Assembly (NCBI RefSeq): GCF_014332695.1
Contig: NZ_MBUA01000027.1
Location: 310,001 to 374,000 of the forward strand
Source of the DNA: Flavihumibacter stibioxidans
GTDB taxonomy: Bacteria; Bacteroidota; Bacteroidia; Chitinophagales; Chitinophagaceae
Length of the DNA stretch: 64,000 nucleotides
Direction: 5' to 3'
Shown here: positions 43,607-52,198 of the stretch, piece after piece
How positions within the stretch are numbered: position 1 is the stretch's first letter
How the letters are laid out: each line of letters opens with the position of its first letter
Position numbers and translations under genes: made by a program
Notes under the pieces: generated by a model
Told to the model about the DNA's origin: nothing
What the model saw: only the letters and a program-made list of their open reading frames with translations
Database searches by the model: none

Positions 43607-44905
43607 TTAATCCTCGTCCATACCTTCCCGGATGTCTTCTGATATTGTCACCAGTATCTTATCGATCCTGAGCTGGTCCATATCAATGATTTCAAAGCGG
43701 AACCCTTTCCATTCAAGGGTATCGCCTGTTTGGGGTATTCGTTCCAGCTTATGCAGGATAAAGCCTGCCAGGGTATTGAATTCGTGTTCACCTTCATTCA
43801 TCCAGTCCGTCATTTCAAACCTTGACAGGAAATCATAAAAAGGAATCTGGGCATCAACCAGGTAGCTGCCATCCTCGCGCTTGATGATCTCATAATCCTC
43901 CAGATCGGGCTGGGGCAGATCCCCTACAATAGCCTCCAGGATATCGTTCAGGGTTATCATTCCCTGGACACTTCCGTATTCATCCACGATAAAGCAGCAA
44001 TGCACCTGGGTTTGCTTGAATCTTTCCAGCACTTTATATGCCGTATTGTTTTCCGGCACAAACATGGCCGGTTTCATAATATGTTTGAATAAAGTGAGAT
44101 CACTGGTAATGTAGAGGTCCTTGATGGATACCACGCCTTTTATATTGTCTATATCCCCGTCACAAATCGGGTAAATGGAATGAGGCTCCTTTATGATCTT
44201 TTCCTTGATGGATTGTTCATTATCGTTCAGGTCAAACCAGATGATGTCACTACGGTGTGTCATCAATGAGGTAATGTTGCGGTCGCCCAGATGGAACACC
44301 CTTTCAATGATTTCCTGTTCTGCCTCATCAATGGTACCCTGTTCGGTTCCTTCGCTGATAATGGCCTTGATCTCTTCTTCAGTTACCTGGGTATCACTTC
44401 GCTGTACATTCAGGAGTTTGGACAAAAGATGGGTTGATTTACTGAGCAGCCAGATAAATGGGTGGGTGATCAGGCTGATGATCCGCATTGGGCCTGCCAC
44501 CAGTTTGGCAATTTTTTCCGGGTTGGAGAGACCTATCCGTTTGGGTAAAAGTTCTCCCAGAACCATACTGAAGTAGGTAAGGATAATTACCACCACGGAG
44601 GTGGCGATCCCATTGGCATAAGTGGCCAGAAAGGGGAAGCCGGCAAAGAATTTGGCCACATCGTCGGTCACTTTATCGCCGGAAAAAATACCCGTTAAAA
44701 TGCCGATCAGGGTAATGCCGATCTGTACGGTTGATAAAAAAGTATCGGGATGGCTGGCAAGTTCCAGCGCTGCGCGTGCCCGCTCATCTCCTTTGGTCGC
44801 CTGGCTTTCCAGCCGGGCCTTCCTGGCTGACACCAGGGCGATCTCGGCCATGGAGAAAATTCCGTTCAGTAAAATCAGTCCTAATATTATAAATATTTCA
44901 ATCAT
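43607..44905 (-). CDS. CorC/HlyC-type CNNM membrane protein with CBS pair
   Basis: The 432-aa protein has an N-terminal DUF21/CNNM transmembrane domain (about 1-190, with SMAEIALVSARKARLE), two CBS domains (about 205-335) and a C-terminal CorC_HlyC domain (YLVDAQIPFYDF to the end). CNNM proteins export or regulate Mg2+; the old name hemolysin is misleading. It is 13 nt after the PAP2 gene. Confidence 0.9.
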   Translation of the reverse strand: MIEIFIILGLILLNGIFSMAEIALVSARKARLESQATKGDERARAALELASHPDTFLSTVQIGITLIGILTGIFSGDKVTDDVAKFFAGFPFLATYANGIATSVVVIILTYFSMVLGELLPKRIGLSNPEKIAKLVAGPMRIISLITHPFIWLLSKSTHLLSKLLNVQRSDTQVTEEEIKAIISEGTEQGTIDEAEQEIIERVFHLGDRNITSLMTHRSDIIWFDLNDNEQSIKEKIIKEPHSIYPICDGDIDNIKGVVSIKDLYITSDLTLFKHIMKPAMFVPENNTAYKVLERFKQTQVHCCFIVDEYGSVQGMITLNDILEAIVGDLPQPDLEDYEIIKREDGSYLVDAQIPFYDFLSRFEMTDWMNEGEHEFNTLAGFILHKLERIPQTGDTLEWKGFRFEIIDMDQLRIDKILVTISEDIREGMDED

Positions 44906-44918
44906 TCTTTGGTATTGT

Positions 44919-45506
44919 TCAATTAACCCCGGGCATTGGCAGGCCTATTTGTCTGTTGAAGATAGCATTCATTCCATAACCAATAAAGGCGCCGATCAAT
45001 GCCCCGGAGATAACGTCCACGGGGTAATGCACCCCAACATATACCTGGGCATAGCAAACAGCAGCTGCAAAAACGTAGAGGACATTTATCCAGGGGCCTG
45101 TAAACCGCCGCAGGGTAAGTACTACAAAATTAGCAAACCCGAAATGGTTGGTGGCATGTGAGGAGGTGAAACTGCTGCTGCCGGGGCAATACCGGATAAA
45201 TATCCTGATCTGCTCAGCAATTTCGGGGTCGCGGCAGGGGCGAAGCCTCAGTATATTGTTTTTGATGAGATTGCTGCTGACCTGATCGGTAATTGAAATG
45301 GTCAGAATTGCAGCCAGAATCCAAAGCCAGCCTCGCTTGCCAAAATTGAAAATGGCCAGCATGATGAAGAAAATATACAGCGGGGCCCAGAAATAGGTTT
45401 CACGGATATGTTTGAAAACCAGGTCCAGCATAGGATGGTTCCAATCGCTGTTGATGTGAATCATCAGCGCTTTATCGTATTCAATTAACCGTTCAATCAG
45501 ATCCAT
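44919..45506 (-). CDS. PAP2-family membrane phosphatase
   Basis: The 195-aa protein has about five helices and the three PAP2 motifs: KNNILRLRPCRD (KxxxxxxRP), SSFTSSHATN (PSGH-like, with S-H), and VYVGVHYPVDVISGA (SRxxxxxHxxxD-like). It dephosphorylates a lipid phosphate such as undecaprenyl pyrophosphate or phosphatidate. Upstream lies a TATTTTTG box. Confidence 0.9.
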   Translation of the reverse strand: MDLIERLIEYDKALMIHINSDWNHPMLDLVFKHIRETYFWAPLYIFFIMLAIFNFGKRGWLWILAAILTISITDQVSSNLIKNNILRLRPCRDPEIAEQIRIFIRYCPGSSSFTSSHATNHFGFANFVVLTLRRFTGPWINVLYVFAAAVCYAQVYVGVHYPVDVISGALIGAFIGYGMNAIFNRQIGLPMPGVN

Positions 45507-45524
45507 GATGTGATATAACAGCTA

Positions 45525-45532
45525 CAAAAATA
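45525..45532 (-). promoter_or_regulatory. TAnnTTTG -7 box for the PAP2-CorC pair
   Basis: TATTTTTG on the minus strand, 18 nt before the PAP2 ATG. Confidence 0.45.
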
Positions 45533-45587
45533 AGTAGTTAGATCAAACACTGGTGTGAAGTTTAAATAATCCCGATTTTTGCCAATT

Positions 45588-47582
45588 ATGAAAAGGATTC
45601 CCAGAAATATCCGCTGGCTGCTGGCAATTTGTTTGTTACTGGTACTGGCTATGAGTATTGCCCGTGTTTTCTCCTGGTATGTCTTTCGGTTACCGATGGC
45701 CGAAACCGGGCTGGCCGGCCGTACATTCTGGCTGGGGTTTCGCTTTGATGCCCGCGTAGCAGCAGTTCTGGGCCTTGTTATCCTGCTGGTTACCAGTTTC
45801 AGACCCCTTAATCCATTCCTGAACTCCCGGGCAAAAAAGGTATGGCAATGGTCGCTTACCCTGGTTGTATTGCTCCTGACCCTGTTTTACGTAATTGATT
45901 TCCTGCATTTCCGTTACCTGAACCAGCGACTGAACGCCAGCGCCCTGAGTTTCCTGGAAGATGCGAAAATTTCAGCAGGCATGGCCTGGCAGACCTACCC
46001 GGTGATTCGGATATTGATTTCCGTTATAGCTTTGACCTGGTTGCTGTCAAAGCTGATAAAATTTCTTTTCAGGGCGGTAGAAAAATCGGATTATTTCCCC
46101 TCAAAATGGACCAGGGTAACTGTTTCAGTGTTCACCTTTCTGATCCTCGCACTGGCAGTTTTTGGCCGCCTGGGCCAATATCCGCTTCGCTGGAGCGACG
46201 CTTTCAACCTCGGCACAGATTTTTACGCCAACATAGCGCTCAATCCGATACAGGCTTTCGTCAGCTCATTTAAATTCAGGAGTTCCTCTTTTGACCGCCA
46301 GAAAGTTAAAGCACATTATCCGCAAATGGCCAAATGGCTGGAGGTAAAGGACCCCGATGCTGAAAAACTCAATTTCCGCAGGCAGGTAAATCCCGATTCT
46401 GTTTCCAACTGGCCGGGCTCCAATCCCCCCAATATAGTTTTGGTGATTTGTGAAAGTTTCAGCGGGTATAAGAGTTCCATGTGGGGAAGTCCGCTCAATA
46501 CGACTCCTTATTTTTCTCAGCTCTGCAGGGATGGACTGTTTTTCGACAACTGTTTTACGCCGCTGATCGGAACCGCCAAAGGTGTTTGGGCAACCATTAC
46601 CGGAATTCCCGATGTAGAACTGGTAAAGACTGCCAGCCGAAACCCGATGATGGTTGACCAGCATACCATCATCAATGATTTTACCGGTCACAAAAAATTC
46701 TATTTTCTCGGAGGAAGCACCAGCTGGGCCAATATCAGGGGAATACTTACCAATAATATTCACGGACTCAACCTGTATGAGGAAGGCAGTTACGATGTTC
46801 CAAGGGTGGATGTATGGGGCATCAGTGATAAAAACCTTTTCCTGGAAGCGGATAAGGTGCTGAAAAAAGAGGATAAGCCGTTTTTTGCCATTATCCAGAC
46901 AGCAGATAACCACCGGCCCTATACCATCCCGGAGGAGGACCGCGAAAAGCTGGGATTGGTAACCTTTCCGCTCGATACTCTGCGCAAATACGGATTCGAA
47001 TCCAATGAGGAACTGAATGCTTTCCGCTATACCGATTTTTCATTCAAAACCTTCATGGAGGCAGCTGCCCGGTCGCCCTATTTCAATAATACCATATTTG
47101 CCTTTATTGGAGATCATGGCATATCCGGAAATGCAGGCCCCATGTTCCCGAAATCCTGGACGGATAATTCACTTTCTTCCAATCACGTGCCCCTGCTTTT
47201 TTACGCCCCGGGCAAAATACCTGCCAGAAGGATGCACGACCTGGCCTCACAGGTGGATGTACTACCAACCCTGGCAGGAATTGCGAATATCCCTTACCGT
47301 AATACAGGTTTAGGCCGCGATCTTCTTGCCATGAACCATAAAGACAGCGGTAAAAACAATATGGCCTTTATCATGGATTATAACAATAAAAACCTGGGGG
47401 TGATTTTCAACAAGTACTATTATAATCGTTCCATGCAGGGGAAATCAACCAATATGGTATGGGCTGACTTTGCAGAACCGGCTATGGGGCAGGTTCCTGA
47501 TACAGGCCTGTATGAATGGTGGTCACAGGCATTTTATGAAACGGCGAGGTATATGTTGCTGAATAATAAAAAACAGGACTAG
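45588..47582 (+). CDS. LTA synthase-like membrane phosphoglycerol transferase (sulfatase fold)
   Basis: ATG 45588 gives a 664-aa protein; a TTG at 45579 would add three residues. Five N-terminal helices (about 1-200) are followed by an outer sulfatase-fold domain with NIVLVICESFSGYKSSMWG, the nucleophile region TPLIGTAKGVWATITG, and metal ligands in DNHRPYTIP and FIGDHGISG. The family includes LtaS and Gram-negative relatives that add phosphoglycerol to glycans. Substrate here unknown. Confidence 0.88.
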   Translation: MKRIPRNIRWLLAICLLLVLAMSIARVFSWYVFRLPMAETGLAGRTFWLGFRFDARVAAVLGLVILLVTSFRPLNPFLNSRAKKVWQWSLTLVVLLLTLFYVIDFLHFRYLNQRLNASALSFLEDAKISAGMAWQTYPVIRILISVIALTWLLSKLIKFLFRAVEKSDYFPSKWTRVTVSVFTFLILALAVFGRLGQYPLRWSDAFNLGTDFYANIALNPIQAFVSSFKFRSSSFDRQKVKAHYPQMAKWLEVKDPDAEKLNFRRQVNPDSVSNWPGSNPPNIVLVICESFSGYKSSMWGSPLNTTPYFSQLCRDGLFFDNCFTPLIGTAKGVWATITGIPDVELVKTASRNPMMVDQHTIINDFTGHKKFYFLGGSTSWANIRGILTNNIHGLNLYEEGSYDVPRVDVWGISDKNLFLEADKVLKKEDKPFFAIIQTADNHRPYTIPEEDREKLGLVTFPLDTLRKYGFESNEELNAFRYTDFSFKTFMEAAARSPYFNNTIFAFIGDHGISGNAGPMFPKSWTDNSLSSNHVPLLFYAPGKIPARRMHDLASQVDVLPTLAGIANIPYRNTGLGRDLLAMNHKDSGKNNMAFIMDYNNKNLGVIFNKYYYNRSMQGKSTNMVWADFAEPAMGQVPDTGLYEWWSQAFYETARYMLLNNKKQD

Positions 47583-48319
47583 ATTTTTCTGGCCAGCATC
47601 ACCAGGCGGGGTGATTTGCGGACATCATAGTGCCCGAATTCATAATCGCCGAATACTTCCTGTATCTGCAGATTGTGGAAGGAAAACATGTCATTGAAAT
47701 CTCCGAGGGAAAACTTGGCGACCTTTTCCATAAACTCCAGGGGCTCACTCAGTTTTTCGTCCTCTATGACGATCTTTTTGTAAAAATGGGTTTCATCGAG
47801 CCATTTTTTGATGTAAAAGTTCACTCCTTCGATCTCGATATCCTGCTCATGCACCAGGTGGTCCTCGGCGTAGTGCACATTCAGGTAATCCATCACAAAG
47901 TAACCTCCTGTCCGGAGTGACTGGGCGATGGTGCGAATGGAGTTATAATGCTCCCTCTCGGTACGGAAATACCCGAAACTGGTGAAGAAATTAAATGCAT
48001 ACTGAAAGTAGTTGATCAGAAAGGGCAGCCGCATATCGTGCACAAAAAAATGCAGGTGATCGTGACCGGAAAGTAGTGCTTCCTCGATGTTGGCGGCAGA
48101 GATATCAATTCCTGTGACATCAAATCCCATGGCGGCAAGGCTCCTGGCATGACGTCCTCTCCCGCAGGCAATATCCAGCATCCTGGCGCCGGGGGATGGA
48201 TGCAGGTGACTGACCATACGGCTGACAAACATGTCCGCCTCTTTGTCATCCCGCCTGAAATAGAGCTGATGGTAATAAGGAGAATTGAACCAGTCCTGTA
48301 GCCATCTGTCGGTCGGCAT
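47579..48319 (-). CDS. Class I SAM-dependent methyltransferase
   Basis: ATG 48319 gives a 246-aa protein starting MPTDRWLQDWF. The SAM motif reads MLDIACGRGRHARSLA, then GFDVTGIDIS and a motif IV YAFNFFTSFGYF. The substrate is unknown. It is convergent with the LTA-synthase-like gene and overlaps it by 4 nt. Confidence 0.88.
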   Translation of the reverse strand: MPTDRWLQDWFNSPYYHQLYFRRDDKEADMFVSRMVSHLHPSPGARMLDIACGRGRHARSLAAMGFDVTGIDISAANIEEALLSGHDHLHFFVHDMRLPFLINYFQYAFNFFTSFGYFRTEREHYNSIRTIAQSLRTGGYFVMDYLNVHYAEDHLVHEQDIEIEGVNFYIKKWLDETHFYKKIVIEDEKLSEPLEFMEKVAKFSLGDFNDMFSFHNLQIQEVFGDYEFGHYDVRKSPRLVMLARKI

Positions 48320-48334
48320 TGTCCTAATTTTGAT

Positions 48335-48342
48335 CAAAAGTA
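48335..48342 (-). promoter_or_regulatory. TAnnTTTG -7 box for the methyltransferase gene
   Basis: TACTTTTG on the minus strand, 15 nt before the ATG at 48319. Confidence 0.4.
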
Positions 48343-48408
48343 AAGGGCGGATTCCAATTTTTGATCAATCTAAGTTTCCACATCTGCTCGACACTTACCG
48401 GAATCGCT

Positions 48409-48416
48409 TATTTTTG
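48409..48416 (+). promoter_or_regulatory. TAnnTTTG -7 box for glmM
   Basis: TATTTTTG lies 21 nt before the GTG start at 48438. Confidence 0.45.
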
Positions 48417-48437
48417 GAGGCATAAACCTCTTGAACC

Positions 48438-49823
48438 GTGGCATTGATAAAAAGTATTTCAGGCATTCGTGGCACTATTGGCGGGCATCCTAATGAAAAT
48501 CTGACTCCCCTCGACATCGTAAGATTCAGCGCGGCTTATGGAACCATGCTGGCAGCCGAAAACAAAACTCCCAAAGTAGTAATTGGCCGGGATGGCCGCA
48601 TTTCTGGTGAGATGGTCAATACCCTGGTGGTGCAGACCCTGGTGGGATTGGGCATCCAGGTGGTGGATCTCGGGCTGTCAACCACTCCGACGGTTGAAAT
48701 GGCGGTAAAATGGGAAGCGGCCGATGGTGGTATTATCATTACAGCCAGCCATAACCCCAAGGAATGGAACGCATTGAAACTTCTGAACCGTGATGGGGAA
48801 TTTATATCCGCTGAAGCTGGCGCGCAGGTGCTGGACCTCGCTGCCCGGGAAGATTTTCAGTTCGTTTCAGTAGATAAACTGGGAACCATAACCTGCAATG
48901 ATACTTATCTCGATAAACATATTGAAGCCGTTATTGAATACCCGCTGGTTAACCGGGAAGCCATCAAGGCTAAACAATTCAAGGTTGTGGTGGATGCCAT
49001 CAATTCCAGTGGCGCCATAGCAGTGCCCAGGCTGTTGAAAGCACTGGGGGTGGATGAAGTGATTGTGCTGAACGGAGAGGTTAACGGACGTTTTTCCCAC
49101 AACCCCGAGCCATTGCCTGAAAACTTATCCGGACTGAGTGCTGAAGTGAAAAAATCGGGGGCATCCCTTGGTATTGCAGTGGACCCTGATGTGGATCGCC
49201 TTTGCTTTGTTTGCGAAGATGGCAGTATGTTCGGCGAAGAATTTACCCTGGTTGCGGTGGCGGATTATGTTCTCGGACACAGGAAAGGGAACACTGTTTC
49301 CAATATGTCATCAACCAAAGCGCTGAAAGAAATCACCCTGAATCATGGTGGTGAATATTTCCCGTCAGCGGTTGGTGAGGTGAATGTGGTGAAGAAAATG
49401 AAGGAAATGAATGCCGTGATCGGGGGCGAAGGCAACGGGGGTATTATAGTGCCAGATCTCCACTATGGCCGTGATGCGCTGATCGGCATTGGATTGTTCC
49501 TGAGCGCGCTTGCCAACCATAAGAATGGGCTTAAATCATTCCGTACCCGGTATCCCGACTATTTTATTTCCAAGAATAAAATTGAACTGGAAAAGAATAT
49601 CGACGTAAAAGCGATTTTCGATCTTATTCAAAAAAAGTACAAAAAGCAGCCGATAAACACGGAAGATGGTTTGAAAATCGAATTTGACTCGGACTGGGTT
49701 CATCTGAGGACTTCCAATACGGAACCAATCATCAGGATTTACGCGGAAAGCAATTTTGAAACCACGGCCAATAATATTGCACTGCGCCTGATGCAGGATA
49801 TCAAGGAGTTCATCCAGGCATGA
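48438..49823 (+). CDS. glmM: Phosphoglucosamine mutase-type alpha-D-phosphohexomutase
   Basis: The 461-aa enzyme has the phosphoserine loop TASHNPKEWNALK, the metal loop DPDVDRL, the sugar loop GGEGNGG and the C-terminal phosphate loop RTSNTEPIIRIYAE. It most likely converts glucosamine 6-phosphate to the 1-phosphate for cell-wall UDP-GlcNAc; phosphoglucomutase/phosphomannomutase activity cannot be excluded. GTG start at 48438. Confidence 0.93.
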   Translation: MALIKSISGIRGTIGGHPNENLTPLDIVRFSAAYGTMLAAENKTPKVVIGRDGRISGEMVNTLVVQTLVGLGIQVVDLGLSTTPTVEMAVKWEAADGGIIITASHNPKEWNALKLLNRDGEFISAEAGAQVLDLAAREDFQFVSVDKLGTITCNDTYLDKHIEAVIEYPLVNREAIKAKQFKVVVDAINSSGAIAVPRLLKALGVDEVIVLNGEVNGRFSHNPEPLPENLSGLSAEVKKSGASLGIAVDPDVDRLCFVCEDGSMFGEEFTLVAVADYVLGHRKGNTVSNMSSTKALKEITLNHGGEYFPSAVGEVNVVKKMKEMNAVIGGEGNGGIIVPDLHYGRDALIGIGLFLSALANHKNGLKSFRTRYPDYFISKNKIELEKNIDVKAIFDLIQKKYKKQPINTEDGLKIEFDSDWVHLRTSNTEPIIRIYAESNFETTANNIALRLMQDIKEFIQA

Positions 49824-49864
49824 GATATATCAGGCGATAAATCAAAATAATTTTTGACATTTGC

Positions 49865-49890
49865 GGCTCCCCATTGCGGGGAGCTTTTTT
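49865..49890 (+). terminator. Terminator after glmM
   Basis: GCTCCCC pairs with GGGGAGC around ATTGC, followed by TTTTTT. It ends 21 nt before the next start codon, which shows that the upstream extension of the next frame is not coding. Confidence 0.9.
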
Positions 49891-49910
49891 GTTCACCAAA
49901 ATTCACGCAA

Positions 49911-51038
49911 GTGCAAAGGATATATTTCGATAACGCTGCAACCACCCCACTGGACCCTGCTGTGCTGGAAGCCATGATGCCTTTTCTGACTGAAAAATTC
50001 GGCAATCCCTCATCCATTTATTCCTATGGAAGGGAAAGCCGGCTGGCCATTGAAAATGCAAGGAAAACAGTGGCTAAGATCCTTCATGCGCACCCCGCAG
50101 AAATATTTTTCACCTCCGGCGGTACGGAAAGCAGTAACACAGCCATTACTGCGGCCGTCCATGACCTGGGTTGCAGGCATATCATCAGCTCGCCACTGGA
50201 GCACCATGCCACTTTGCATACGGTGGAATACCTGAACCAGAAGGGTGAAGCAGCTTTAAGTTATGTGAAATCGGGTACCAACGGGCATGTGGACCTGGAA
50301 GACCTGGAAAGAATCCTTGGTGAAAGCGGAGAAAAGTGCCTGGTGACGCTTATGCATGCCAATAATGAGATCGGCAATTTGCTTGATATCCATGCAGTGG
50401 GGGAAATCTGCAAGAAATACAATGCCATCTTCCATTCTGATACGGTACAGACAGTGGGCCATTACCCCTTCGACCTGCGCAACACACCAGTTCATTTTAT
50501 CACCGGCGCAGGGCACAAATTTCATGGTCCGAAAGGAGTGGGGATTTTATACATCAATGAAAATGTACAGATCAAGCCAATGATTCATGGCGGCTCACAG
50601 GAAAGAAATATGCGTGCCGGAACCGAGAATCTTTATGGAATCGTGGGTTTCGCCAAAGCGCTTGAACTGGCAACTGAAAGGTATACGGAAGACAGCATGT
50701 ATATTGGTGGGCTGAAGCGTTATATGGCCGATCAACTGAAAGAAAACATCAAAGGAGTATACTTTAATGGAGATACATTTGGCGAGAGCCTGTACACCGT
50801 ACTGAATGTTTCCTTCCCCAAAACCGAAAAGTCAGAAATGATATTATTCAACCTTGATATCAAGGGTATCTGTGCCTCCGGTGGCAGTGCCTGTACCAGC
50901 GGGGTTGACCAGGGATCACATGTCATCAGGGCTATTAATAACAATCCCAACCAGGTGGCCGTGCGTTTCTCCTTCAGCCGTCACAATACCAGGGAAGAAG
51001 TGGATTTTGTGGTGAGTACGCTCAGGGGGCTGATCTAG
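49911..51038 (+). CDS. Cysteine desulfurase (NifS/IscS family)
   Basis: GTG 49911 gives a 375-aa PLP enzyme starting VQRIYFDNAATTPLDP (first residue read as Met). The frame runs upstream to 49854 but through the glmM terminator, so the shorter start is right. PLP lysine K203 lies in GAGHKFHGPKG; the active cysteine C328 in GGSACTSG. It supplies sulfur for Fe-S clusters or tRNA. No iscU or suf partner adjoins. Confidence 0.95.
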   Translation: MQRIYFDNAATTPLDPAVLEAMMPFLTEKFGNPSSIYSYGRESRLAIENARKTVAKILHAHPAEIFFTSGGTESSNTAITAAVHDLGCRHIISSPLEHHATLHTVEYLNQKGEAALSYVKSGTNGHVDLEDLERILGESGEKCLVTLMHANNEIGNLLDIHAVGEICKKYNAIFHSDTVQTVGHYPFDLRNTPVHFITGAGHKFHGPKGVGILYINENVQIKPMIHGGSQERNMRAGTENLYGIVGFAKALELATERYTEDSMYIGGLKRYMADQLKENIKGVYFNGDTFGESLYTVLNVSFPKTEKSEMILFNLDIKGICASGGSACTSGVDQGSHVIRAINNNPNQVAVRFSFSRHNTREEVDFVVSTLRGLI

Positions 51039-51072
51039 TGAATGGTGAAGGGTGAATGGTGAAGGGTGAAGG
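51038..51072. repeat. GTGAATGGTGAAGG direct repeats
   Basis: Two perfect 14-bp copies (51038-51051 and 51052-51065) and a shorter GTGAAGG follow directly on the cysteine desulfurase stop and nearly reach the convergent GDPD stop. Related to 56464-56518. Confidence 0.8.
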
Positions 51073-51077
51073 AGGGG

Positions 51078-52124
51078 TTATTTGGTAGTAGTTGCTTTTT
51101 TCCATTCCTCGAACAATAACTCGGGCTCATTGGTGGTGATGAAATCAAATTTTTGGGAAAGGAAATATTGAAGGGTAGGGGTATCGTTTACCGTCCATGT
51201 ATTGAGTGCAAGCTTGTTGTCAATAGCTTCCCTGATCCAGTTTTCATTTTTCCTGAACACGCTGAAGTGATAATCAAGTCCATCCATTTTATCCGCTTTC
51301 AACTCCAGCGGAGATTTGTTTCCGTTGAGAAACTGGAGGTGGGCATAAGGATCAATCCGGCGGATTTCTTTCAGGATATCATAATCAAAGCTGATATACA
51401 TGATCCAGGCCTGTGCACCCATTGAATGTACCAGTTCAACAATTTTACGGGCTCTTAATAGTGCCCTGTCCCTGTTTTTGTCGGATGGTTTCACTTCAAG
51501 CACCAGCTTTGTACCTTGTTGCTGCATTCCTGCCACCAGGTACTGACGAAGGGTGGGCAAAGGCTCACCATTTTCCAGGTTGGTTTTTGCCAGTTCGCTG
51601 AAGCTGTTCGATTCTATATTTTTCCCTTTGTAAGAAGCATCGTGATTAATAATAAGGGAATCGTCTGATGTCATCTGAACATCAAATTCAGAGCCTGCAC
51701 AGCCCAGTTTGACGGCGTGTTTCAAGGCGCCAATTGAGTTCTCCGGCATACCGGAATGCTTCCAGGCTCCCCTGTGTGCAACAACCGGGTTCTTTTGGAA
51801 TTCATCGGCAAGCAATATAAACGTTTTTGCCGGGGCTCCGTTTGCCTCTCTGGTAGCCAGGCTGAATGCAATCCGTTTCTTTTTGCTGATCAATTTCTCC
51901 CCCTTTTCTGTAAGGACAATTTGATTTCCCTTAACCTCAACCAGTTTTTTACCCTCCGTGATTTCATACACACCTTCCCCGCCATATATGATATTGGCAA
52001 CCACCCGGTTTCCCGTATAGAGGTAATTGTCTAATATGACAGGTAAGTCTGTAATCGTTTTCAGTTGTGCGTTCAAACTTAAGATAGCAGAACATAATAA
52101 AACGGAGAATAGAAACTTTTTCAT
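51078..52124 (-). CDS. Secreted glycerophosphodiester phosphodiesterase
   Basis: ATG 52124 gives a 348-aa protein with a signal peptide (MKKFLFSVLLCSAILSLNAQ). The GDPD domain starts at about residue 113 with VAHRGAWKHSGMPENS (catalytic His, Arg, Glu, Asn), then GSEFDVQMTSDDSLIINHD with the second His. It hydrolyses deacylated phospholipids. About 90 residues before the domain are a beta-rich extension. Confidence 0.92.
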   Translation of the reverse strand: MKKFLFSVLLCSAILSLNAQLKTITDLPVILDNYLYTGNRVVANIIYGGEGVYEITEGKKLVEVKGNQIVLTEKGEKLISKKKRIAFSLATREANGAPAKTFILLADEFQKNPVVAHRGAWKHSGMPENSIGALKHAVKLGCAGSEFDVQMTSDDSLIINHDASYKGKNIESNSFSELAKTNLENGEPLPTLRQYLVAGMQQQGTKLVLEVKPSDKNRDRALLRARKIVELVHSMGAQAWIMYISFDYDILKEIRRIDPYAHLQFLNGNKSPLELKADKMDGLDYHFSVFRKNENWIREAIDNKLALNTWTVNDTPTLQYFLSQKFDFITTNEPELLFEEWKKATTTK

Positions 52125-52198
52125 GGTACGCAATTTAAGTGTTGCAGGCTTACCGGAACAGGGATCCTGGTTATAATATCATTAAGTACTGCAGGCAA

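Noticed and set aside
46266-46913. 215-codon minus-strand frame
   Set aside because: Antisense to the LTA-synthase-like gene.
49854-49910. N-terminal extension of the cysteine desulfurase
   Set aside because: It runs through the glmM terminator hairpin; the family N-terminus starts at GTG 49911.
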